Source: Actinocrinis sp035653575
GTDB taxonomy: Bacteria > Actinomycetota > Actinomycetes > Streptomycetales > Catenulisporaceae
Length of the DNA: 64,000 bases
Assembly (NCBI RefSeq): GCF_035653575.1
Contig: NZ_DASRBQ010000180.1
Coordinates: 1 to 64,000, forward strand
Direction: 5' to 3'
The position numbers and the translations under genes were made by a program. Below are positions 9,057-15,211 of the stretch, in pieces; the stretch's first letter is position 1; each line of letters opens with the position of its first letter. The notes beneath the pieces were generated by a model, which did not search any database, was not told where the DNA came from, and saw nothing but the letters and a program-made list of their open reading frames with translations.

Positions 9057-10167
9057 CCGCGAGGCCGTCCGCGAGCAGACCGGCGAGTGCGCGTTCGCGT
9101 TGCTCAGCCATATGCCATACCGGTTCGAACGCTGACTTGTCGACGGGAACGGTCGCGTCACGCAGCACGGCGAGTAGCCTTCCGCGCGCCTGACGGTCGG
9201 TGCCTGCGTACGTCTGCCCGCGGCGCGGCGGGCCATCGTGCGGGGGCTGGCCGAGCGCGCGCCAGACGCAGAGTTCGACAAGCGGGCACTGGCTGCACTT
9301 GGGCGCCTTCGCGGTGCAGACCAAAGCCCCGAGTTCCATCGATGCGGCGGCCCAACTCGCAGCGTCCTGCTCTGCCTGGGGAAGCACCATCTCAGCTAAC
9401 GCACGCTCGGCGGCGGTAAGCGAGTCGGCTGGGAACTCGACGCCTGAGAAGGCGCGGGCGAGAACGCGGCGCACGTTCGTGTCGAGTACCGCAGCACGGC
9501 GCCCGAATGCGAATGATGCGATGGCCCCAGCGGTGTATTCGCCGACGCCCGGCAACGCGCGTAAGGCGTTGTAGTCATCCGGTACGTCGCCGCCGTGGCG
9601 TTCGACGATCGCGGTGGCGGCGGCGTGCAGGCGCAGGGCGCGGCGCGGATAGCCGAGGCGACCCCAGGCTCGCACGGCCTCGCCGGGCTCCTCGGCGGCG
9701 AGCGCGGACGGGACGGGCCACCGCGCGATCCAGGACTCGTACACCGGGAGCACGCGGGAGACCGGCGTCTGCTGGAGCATAAACTCGCTGACCATGACCG
9801 CCCAGGGCCCGGCTTCCTTGGCGCGCCACGGCAAGTCCCTGCGATGAATCGCGAACCAGGCACGGGTGCGCTCGGTAACCTCATCGGCAATGGCAGCGTC
9901 GAAGGTCGCCGCGGTGGCGGGGCTGGGGTCGGTGGCGGCGGAGTCCGCTGTGGCGGTGACAGCGCCGGGGCGGGCGCTCGGACCGGCACTAGCGCTGGTA
10001 GCCGGGCTGACCTCGGCACTGGTGCTGGTCACGGCCTGGACCCCGGCGCCCACGTCGATGTTGGAGTCCGCGTCGGGCGCGGCTTGGGCGTCGGGCTTGG
10101 CCGAAGGGGCCGACACGGCAACGAGCGTGGGCGCTGAGACGGCGGCAGTGGCTGGCTGACTGGGCAT
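9022..10167 (-). CDS. mutY: A/G-specific adenine DNA glycosylase
   Basis: A helix-hairpin-helix glycosylase that removes adenine mispaired with 8-oxoguanine. It has the catalytic Glu in SEFMLQQTPVSRV, the HhH LPGVGEYTAGAI with the catalytic Asp in AVLDTNVRRVLAR, and a complete [4Fe-4S] ligand set C-x6-C-x2-C-x5-C (CTAKAPKCSQCPLVELC). The C-terminal region after the cluster is short (~80 residues) and does not look like the NUDIX-like domain of E. coli MutY. About 85-90 N-terminal residues are Ala/Ser/Thr/Pro-rich and of unclear value; ATG 10167 is used, GTG 10194 is possible, and an internal start cannot be excluded. Overlaps the MFS gene tail to tail. Confidence 0.9.
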   Translation of the reverse strand: MPSQPATAAVSAPTLVAVSAPSAKPDAQAAPDADSNIDVGAGVQAVTSTSAEVSPATSASAGPSARPGAVTATADSAATDPSPATAATFDAAIADEVTERTRAWFAIHRRDLPWRAKEAGPWAVMVSEFMLQQTPVSRVLPVYESWIARWPVPSALAAEEPGEAVRAWGRLGYPRRALRLHAAATAIVERHGGDVPDDYNALRALPGVGEYTAGAIASFAFGRRAAVLDTNVRRVLARAFSGVEFPADSLTAAERALAEMVLPQAEQDAASWAAASMELGALVCTAKAPKCSQCPLVELCVWRALGQPPHDGPPRRGQTYAGTDRQARGRLLAVLRDATVPVDKSAFEPVWHMAEQRERALAGLLADGLAVRLPDGRYRLP

Positions 10168-10233
10168 CGGTCCTATGGTCGCATTGTCAAACACGCGCTG
10201 GTGCCAATGCGACTGACGGTGTCTCGCATGCCA

Positions 10234-10239
10234 TAAGGT
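10234..10239 (+). promoter_or_regulatory. -10 hexamer TAAGGT (leaderless)
   Basis: TAAGGT lies 8 nt before GTG 10248, and no ribosome site is visible, so the downstream gene is probably leaderless. The region is shared with the divergent mutY. Confidence 0.5.
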
Positions 10240-10247
10240 GGCGTCCC

Positions 10248-11042
10248 GTGGGATCCTTCCTCCGCCCTGTCGGCCCCCAGCCGCCCGCGGTGTACTGGCG
10301 GCGTCGGATTCTGGTGCTCGGGATTCCTCTGGTCTTGATCGGGTTCACCGCGTATGCGTGTTCCGGGTCCGGCGGTGGCAACGGCGGGAAGAACGGCGCG
10401 GGCGCCAGCCCGAGTAGCAGCTCCGCGATAATCACACCTGGTCCGGTGCCGACCGGATCGCTGCCGCCCATTAATTCGTATCCTGTTACCGGTCCGACCG
10501 GCTCGGGCGCGCCGACTTCGACGGCAGGCGGAGTCAACGGTGGAGTGGGCGGGGTCGGTGGCGGCGGTACAACCGGCGACAGCGGCAGTGGCAGCAACGG
10601 CAATGGTGGGGCGGGCAGCTCGGTCGGCGGCGTGCCCGTGGGCTCGACCGGCTGCGTGTTGTCCGTTCAGGTGCAGCTGGACAAGACGTCGTCGAGCGGA
10701 CCGCCGGTTTACTCGGCCGGGCAGAATCCGGTCTTCAACGTGATACTGCGAAACACCGGCTCGGGGAACTGTCGCATCGACGTGTCGGGCAAGGGTGTTG
10801 TCGTCACGGTGTCGTCGGTGGCGGACAGTTCGACGGCCTGGACGAGTGCCACCTGCGCGGGCAACCAGGACTTGCGCGTGCTGGGGCCGGGTGATGGCTT
10901 CACCGAGCCGGTGAAGTGGGACCGCGAGAAGTCGGTCACGGGCTGCCCGGCCAATCCGCCGGCGGTCGGCTCGGGCTCGTACGCGGTGACAGCGATGGTG
11001 AGCGGCGTCAACGCGGCGTCAGTGCAGTTCGGGCTTCAGTAG
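10248..11042 (+). CDS. Membrane-anchored or lipoprotein-type extracytoplasmic protein of unknown function
   Basis: 264 residues. The N-terminus has WRRR, then a hydrophobic segment (res ~21-37) ending in TAYACSGSGG, so it is either a lipoprotein (Cys ~38) or a signal-anchored protein. A Gly/Ser/Pro/Thr linker follows (~38-130), then a ~135-residue beta-rich domain with four Cys (CVLSVQV, GNCRID, SATCAGN, TGCPANP) and the pattern VILRNTGSGNCRI, resembling extracellular immunoglobulin-like folds in actinobacteria. I do not recognise a named family. Start GTG 10248 fits a leaderless transcript. Confidence 0.75.
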   Translation: MGSFLRPVGPQPPAVYWRRRILVLGIPLVLIGFTAYACSGSGGGNGGKNGAGASPSSSSAIITPGPVPTGSLPPINSYPVTGPTGSGAPTSTAGGVNGGVGGVGGGGTTGDSGSGSNGNGGAGSSVGGVPVGSTGCVLSVQVQLDKTSSSGPPVYSAGQNPVFNVILRNTGSGNCRIDVSGKGVVVTVSSVADSSTAWTSATCAGNQDLRVLGPGDGFTEPVKWDREKSVTGCPANPPAVGSGSYAVTAMVSGVNAASVQFGLQ

Positions 11043-11073
11043 TAGCGGCCGCAAGCACCAGCACCACCTGTTA

Positions 11074-11089
11074 AGCGCTGGGCAGCGCT
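11074..11089 (-). terminator. Candidate hairpin at the disA stop
   Basis: AGCGCT-gggc-AGCGCT forms a short perfect stem overlapping the stop codon of disA, between two convergent genes. The stem is short, so termination is only possible. Confidence 0.35.
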
Positions 11090-12179
11090 AGACGTAGCGC
11101 TCCAGGATCGACGACTCGGCGAGGCGGGAGAGGCCCTCGCGGACGGTACGCGCCCTGGTCTCGCCGACGCCCTCAACAGCCTGCAGGTCTGCGACGGACG
11201 CCGCGAGCAGCTTCTGCAGACCGCCGAAGTGCTCAACGAGCCGGTCGATCACCGTGCCGGGCAGCCGTGGGACCTTCGCGAGCAGCCGGTATCCACGCGG
11301 CGAAGCGGCCGCGTCTAGGCTCTCCGCGCCGCCGGTGAAGCCGAGGGCCTTGGCTACCGTGGCCAGCTCCAGCAACTCCGCGCGGCTGAGCGCGTCGAGG
11401 TCGTGCAGCGTGTCCTCGACCGTCCGGCTGCGGCGGCCGCCGCGCTCGGGCAGATAGTCCCGCGCGACCAGCTCCCGCTCCGGCTCGACCCCGGCGACCA
11501 GCTCGTCGAGTTGCAGTTCCAGCAGCCGGCCGTCGACCCCGAGCTGAACGACGTAACCCTCGATCTCGACGGCGATCCGGCGGACCATCTCAAGCCGCTG
11601 CGCGACCTGGGCCACGTCGCGTGCGGTGACCAGGTCCTCGATCTCCAGCGCGGAGAGCGTGCCGGCCACCTCGTCGAGCCGCAGCTTGTAGCGCTCAAGG
11701 GTGGCCAGGGCCTGGTTCGCCTTGGACAGGATGACCCCGGAGTCCTCCAGGACCGTCCGCTTCTCATCGTGGTAGAGCGCGATGAGGCGCATCGACTGAC
11801 TTACCGAGACGACCGGGAAGCCGGTCTGCCGGTTGACCCGTTCGGCGGTGCGGTGACGGGTACCGGTCTCCACGGTCGGGATGGCCGGGTCCGGCACGAA
11901 CTGGACTCCGGCACGCACGATGCGCGCGCAGTCGCGGTCCAGGACCACGCCGCCGTCCATCTTGCACAGCTCGCGCAGCCTGGTCGCGGAGAACTCCACG
12001 TCGAGCACGAAGCCGCCGGTGCAGATGCTCTCGACCGTCTTGTCGAAGCCGAGCACGATCAGGGCGCCGGTGTTGCCGCGCAGAATCCGCTCGAGGCCGT
12101 CACGCAGCGGCGTTCCGGGGGCGAGCGCAGCCAAGGTGGCGCGCTGCGCCTGGTCCGCGGCGCGTTCGGGGACAGCCAT
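11088..12179 (-). CDS. disA: DNA integrity scanning diadenylate cyclase DisA
   Basis: 363 residues with the usual three parts: a DAC domain (~1-140), a helical spine, and C-terminal tandem helix-hairpin-helices (PGTVIDRLVEHFGG, VEGVGETRARTVREGL). It makes cyclic di-AMP from ATP and pauses at branched DNA. The RHR motif (GTRHRTAERV, res ~106-115) is intact. The catalytic DGA motif reads D75-G76-G77, an unusual Ala-to-Gly change needing one base. Start ATG 12179 has AGGAG four bases upstream. It lies 98 nt downstream of radA on the same strand, a common pairing. Confidence 0.96.
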   Translation of the reverse strand: MAVPERAADQAQRATLAALAPGTPLRDGLERILRGNTGALIVLGFDKTVESICTGGFVLDVEFSATRLRELCKMDGGVVLDRDCARIVRAGVQFVPDPAIPTVETGTRHRTAERVNRQTGFPVVSVSQSMRLIALYHDEKRTVLEDSGVILSKANQALATLERYKLRLDEVAGTLSALEIEDLVTARDVAQVAQRLEMVRRIAVEIEGYVVQLGVDGRLLELQLDELVAGVEPERELVARDYLPERGGRRSRTVEDTLHDLDALSRAELLELATVAKALGFTGGAESLDAAASPRGYRLLAKVPRLPGTVIDRLVEHFGGLQKLLAASVADLQAVEGVGETRARTVREGLSRLAESSILERYV

Positions 12180-12245
12180 GGCGCTCCTGGTCGAGGGTCA
12201 GTCTGCTGCGGGGACGGTCGTCACGGGGTCGGTGCTCGGTGGGCG

Positions 12246-12275
12246 GTGGTAGGACTTGCAGTCGGTTATGGTCAA
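12246..12275 (-). promoter_or_regulatory. Candidate disA promoter
   Basis: On the minus strand TTGACC (12275-12270) and TACCAC (12251-12246) are 18 nt apart, in the radA-disA gap. This resembles a housekeeping-sigma promoter and would let disA be transcribed apart from radA. Confidence 0.45.
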
Positions 12276-12277
12276 GT

Positions 12278-13678
12278 TTACCGGTTGATCATTTGATGAA
12301 GGGTCGCGAGCGCGTCCGCGATGTCTGCGACCTCGACGATCCGCATTCCGCCGGGTACCTTCGGCGCCTCTTCGCCGTCGGCGACCCGGGGAACCAGCGC
12401 GGTACGGAAACCGAGCCGCGCGGCCTCGGACAGCCGCCGGCCCAGCCCGGTGACCGGCCGCACCTCGCCGGCCAGCCCGACCTCGCCGAACGCGACGACG
12501 GTGGCCGGCAGCGGACTGTCCACCGTTCCGGTGGTCATGGCCAGCGCGACGGCGAGGTCCGCGGCCGGGTCGATCAGGCGCACGCCGCCGACCGTCGCCG
12601 CGAACACGTCGTGCTTGCCGAGCGGGACGCGCCCGCGGCGTTCGAGCACCGCCATCACCATCGAGACCCGCGAGGAGTCGAGGCCGGAGGTGGCGCGGCG
12701 CGGCTGCGGCAGATTCGACGGGGCGACCAGCGCCTGGACCTCGCACACCAGCGGGCGCCGGCCTTCCAGCGTCACGGTCACGCAGGTTCCGGGCACCGGC
12801 TCGGAGCGCCGGGAGAGGAACAGGCCGGAGGGGTCGGCCAGGCCCCTGATACCGGAGTCGTGCATCTCAAAGCAGCCGATCTCGTCGGTCGGGCCGTACC
12901 GGTTCTTCACGGCCCGCACCAGCCGAAGCGGCGAGTGCCGGTCGCCCTCGAACTGGAGGACCACGTCGACCAGGTGCTCGAGCACCCGGGGGCCGGCGAT
13001 CGAGCCGTCCTTGGTGACGTGCCCGACGAGGATCACGGCGAGGTCGCGTTCCTTCGCGACCCGGATCAGGGCCGCACTGACCTCGCGAACCTGCGTCACG
13101 CCGCCGGGCACGCCGTCGACCTCGGCCGACGCCACCGTCTGCACCGAGTCGAGGACGAGCAGGCTCGGCTGCACCTGCTCGATGTGGCCGAGGACGGCGG
13201 CCAGGTCGGTCTCGGCGGCGAGGTACAGGTCCGGGGCGAGGGCGCCGATCCGGTCCGCCCGTAGCCGCACCTGGGCCGTCGACTCCTCCCCGGTGACGAC
13301 GAGCACCGGCCGCTCGGCCGTGGCTCCGGCGGCGGCGACCTCAAGCAGCAGCGTGGACTTGCCGACCCCCGGCTCACCCGCCAGCAGGATCACGGCGCCG
13401 GGCACGATGCCGCCGCCGAGCACCCGGTCAAGCTCCGGCACACCGGTGGAGCGGGCCTTGGCGGTGGCGGCGTTGACCTGGTCGATGGGCCGCGCCGGCG
13501 CGGTGACCGGCCCGGCCTTCACGGTGCGCGGCTTGGGGACGCCGATCTCCTCGACCGTGCCCCAGGCCTGGCATTCGGGGCAGCGGCCGACCCACTTGAC
13601 GGTCGTCGCGCCGCACTCGCCGCAGCGGAAACCGTCGCGCGGCGCGGCGGAGCGAGCAGATCTTGTGGTGGTCCCCAT
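12278..13678 (-). CDS. radA: DNA repair protein RadA/Sms
   Basis: A 466-residue RecA-like branch-migration helicase. The N-terminal zinc finger has the CGEC and CPEC pairs; Walker A is GEPGVGKST, Walker B LLVLDSVQTV, and the RadA motif KNRFG appears as KNRYG. A Lon-protease-like C-terminal domain follows. It acts in recombinational repair, and neighbouring DisA is known to interact with RadA in other bacteria. I start at ATG 13678 (MGTTTRS, immediately before the zinc finger), because TACCGT sits 8 nt upstream as a leaderless -10; the frame is open further upstream but lacks a start signal. Confidence 0.95.
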   Translation of the reverse strand: MGTTTRSARSAAPRDGFRCGECGATTVKWVGRCPECQAWGTVEEIGVPKPRTVKAGPVTAPARPIDQVNAATAKARSTGVPELDRVLGGGIVPGAVILLAGEPGVGKSTLLLEVAAAGATAERPVLVVTGEESTAQVRLRADRIGALAPDLYLAAETDLAAVLGHIEQVQPSLLVLDSVQTVASAEVDGVPGGVTQVREVSAALIRVAKERDLAVILVGHVTKDGSIAGPRVLEHLVDVVLQFEGDRHSPLRLVRAVKNRYGPTDEIGCFEMHDSGIRGLADPSGLFLSRRSEPVPGTCVTVTLEGRRPLVCEVQALVAPSNLPQPRRATSGLDSSRVSMVMAVLERRGRVPLGKHDVFAATVGGVRLIDPAADLAVALAMTTGTVDSPLPATVVAFGEVGLAGEVRPVTGLGRRLSEAARLGFRTALVPRVADGEEAPKVPGGMRIVEVADIADALATLHQMINR

Positions 13679-13686
13679 GGGCAACG

Positions 13687-13692
13687 ACGGTA
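13687..13692 (-). promoter_or_regulatory. -10 hexamer TACCGT of radA (leaderless)
   Basis: TACCGT lies 8 nt before ATG 13678 with no ribosome site between. It lies in the 175-nt divergent region shared with the sigma-like gene at 13854. Confidence 0.5.
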
Positions 13693-13840
13693 GCGGGTCG
13701 GGGGGACAGTACGGCTGCTGAGACGGCAAAGCTGTGGATAACTTGGGAAAGGAGGGGCTGGAGAGGGGATTTATCCGTTTTATCCGGTGTCTTCGCACGG
13801 AGTTTCGGCGTCTCAGTGGAAGTCATATCACCCGATGGCT

Positions 13841-13846
13841 TACCTT
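13841..13846 (+). promoter_or_regulatory. -10 hexamer TACCTT of the first sigma-like fusion gene
   Basis: TACCTT-N7-GTG (13854). The next gene (15212) has exactly the same hexamer and spacing. A possible -35 GGAAGT lies at 13818-13823, 17 nt upstream. Confidence 0.55.
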
Positions 13847-13853
13847 GCCTTCC

Positions 13854-15092
13854 GTGACTGACCGCGAATTGGTTACCGCACTGCGGGCTGGCGACCGGCT
13901 CGCGGCCGGCCAGATCTACGACATATACGGAACGCGACTGTACGCGTACTGTCACGAACTTTTGGGCGATCACAAGGCGGCTGGGGACGCGCTGCGCGAC
14001 GCGTTCATCGTCGCGGTCAACCGCATCCGTGAGCTGCGCCAACCCGACGAGCTTGGCGCCTGGCTCTACGCCTTGACGCGCGCCGAGTGTGAGCGTGTCG
14101 GCATCAGCGAGGAGATCCCGTCCGACGCCGGCGACGCCGCGCGCGGGGATCGGCTGGCCCGCCTGACGCTCGACTGCTACGCGATGCTGGCGCCGGAGAC
14201 GCGTGAGGTTCTCGATCTCGCGTTCCGGCATCGTCTTGTCGACGCGGACCTCGCGCGGGTCCTCGGGGTGACCGAGGAGCATGCGTCGGAGTTGGTCGGC
14301 GCGGCACAGGCGGACTTGGAACACGCGCTGCTCGTCGTGCTCGCGGCGCGCACTGGCGACCCGAAGTGCCCGGACGCGGCGGAACTGGGCCGCAGGTTCG
14401 ACCAGCTCGACGGTCGCGGGGTCGACGCCTGGGTGCAGTCGGCGACGAAGCACATCGAGAAGTGCACGATCTGCAACGCCACGGTGAGGAACCGCAGGCC
14501 GCTGCGCCTGTTCGAGGAGTTGTCGCACTCGTTCATGCCGCCGGGCGTCCGGTCGCGGGTGCTGGAGAGCCTGCGCGACCCGGCCGGCGCGGCCTTCGCG
14601 ACGCGGATCGCGGAGCGTGCGGGCCGCTTCGACGAGAACGGCTTCCCGACGGGAGGCAAGCGAGGCGGGGGGAGTTCGGGGCGCAAGTGGGTGCTCCCGG
14701 CGGGCTTCGCGGCGGCTGCGGCCGCGGTCGGCGTGCTGCTGTACGTGATGCTGGGCACGCACGCGCCGGCAACCAGTCCAGCCGCGAACTCGACGGGCGG
14801 ACTGTCGAGTTCGACCGCGTCGCCGACGGATAGTTCGAGCCCGCTGGACTTGATGGTGGCGGCGACGCCGTCCTCGAGTGGATCGGCCTCGGTGTCTGCG
14901 TCGGCATCGACTCCCGCCGCGCAGATGACCACCGCGAGGGCTGCTACAAGCAAGTCTCCGACGCCGACGAGGACGACGCCGCGGTCAAGTCCGTCGTCGC
15001 ACCCGACGTCTTCGACGCCTTCAGCATCGCCTACGCCCTCGGCGTCTCCCTCGGCCTCGACGAGTCCCGGCGCGGGCGCTGGTACCGGCTGA
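13854..15092 (+). CDS. Membrane-tethered sigma-factor-like protein with zinc-finger-like and Ser/Thr-rich extracytoplasmic parts
   Basis: 412 residues. Residues ~1-85 resemble ECF sigma region 2 (AGDALRDAFIVAVNRI, ELGAWLYALTRAEC). Residues ~105-160 resemble region 4 (LAPETREVLDLAF, DLARVLGVTEEHASELV). An anti-sigma-like motif HIEKCTICNATV follows (~200), then one transmembrane helix (~282-302) and a Ser/Thr/Pro tail. This layout, sigma fused to its own membrane anchor, resembles ECF groups with C-terminal anti-sigma extensions; promoter binding is not proven and region 2 is diverged. GTG 13854 is chosen over an upstream frame start because TACCTT-N7-GTG indicates leaderless initiation. It is followed by a larger relative 120 nt downstream. 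Confidence 0.75.
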   Translation: MTDRELVTALRAGDRLAAGQIYDIYGTRLYAYCHELLGDHKAAGDALRDAFIVAVNRIRELRQPDELGAWLYALTRAECERVGISEEIPSDAGDAARGDRLARLTLDCYAMLAPETREVLDLAFRHRLVDADLARVLGVTEEHASELVGAAQADLEHALLVVLAARTGDPKCPDAAELGRRFDQLDGRGVDAWVQSATKHIEKCTICNATVRNRRPLRLFEELSHSFMPPGVRSRVLESLRDPAGAAFATRIAERAGRFDENGFPTGGKRGGGSSGRKWVLPAGFAAAAAAVGVLLYVMLGTHAPATSPAANSTGGLSSSTASPTDSSSPLDLMVAATPSSSGSASVSASASTPAAQMTTARAATSKSPTPTRTTPRSSPSSHPTSSTPSASPTPSASPSASTSPGAGAGTG

Positions 15093-15110
15093 CGCGAGTT
15101 TCCGAAAGCT

Positions 15111-15124
15111 CACTCGTATGAGTG
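15111..15124. repeat. Short inverted repeat upstream of the second sigma-like gene
   Basis: CACTC-gtat-GAGTG lies 88 nt before GTG 15212, near repeats of GTCATAC. It could be a regulatory site; no function is shown. Confidence 0.35.
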
Positions 15125-15198
15125 GACATACGGTCATACGTTGTCACTCACTCGGGCGATAGGCAGGCGTCTCCGGGACGCCTGAGCGCGGCGCCGCC

Positions 15199-15204
15199 TA
15201 CCTT
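15199..15204 (+). promoter_or_regulatory. -10 hexamer TACCTT of the second sigma-like fusion gene
   Basis: TACCTT-N7-GTG (15212), identical to the arrangement at 13841. The two genes therefore probably have matching leaderless promoters. Confidence 0.55.
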
Positions 15205-15211
15205 CGGCCGT

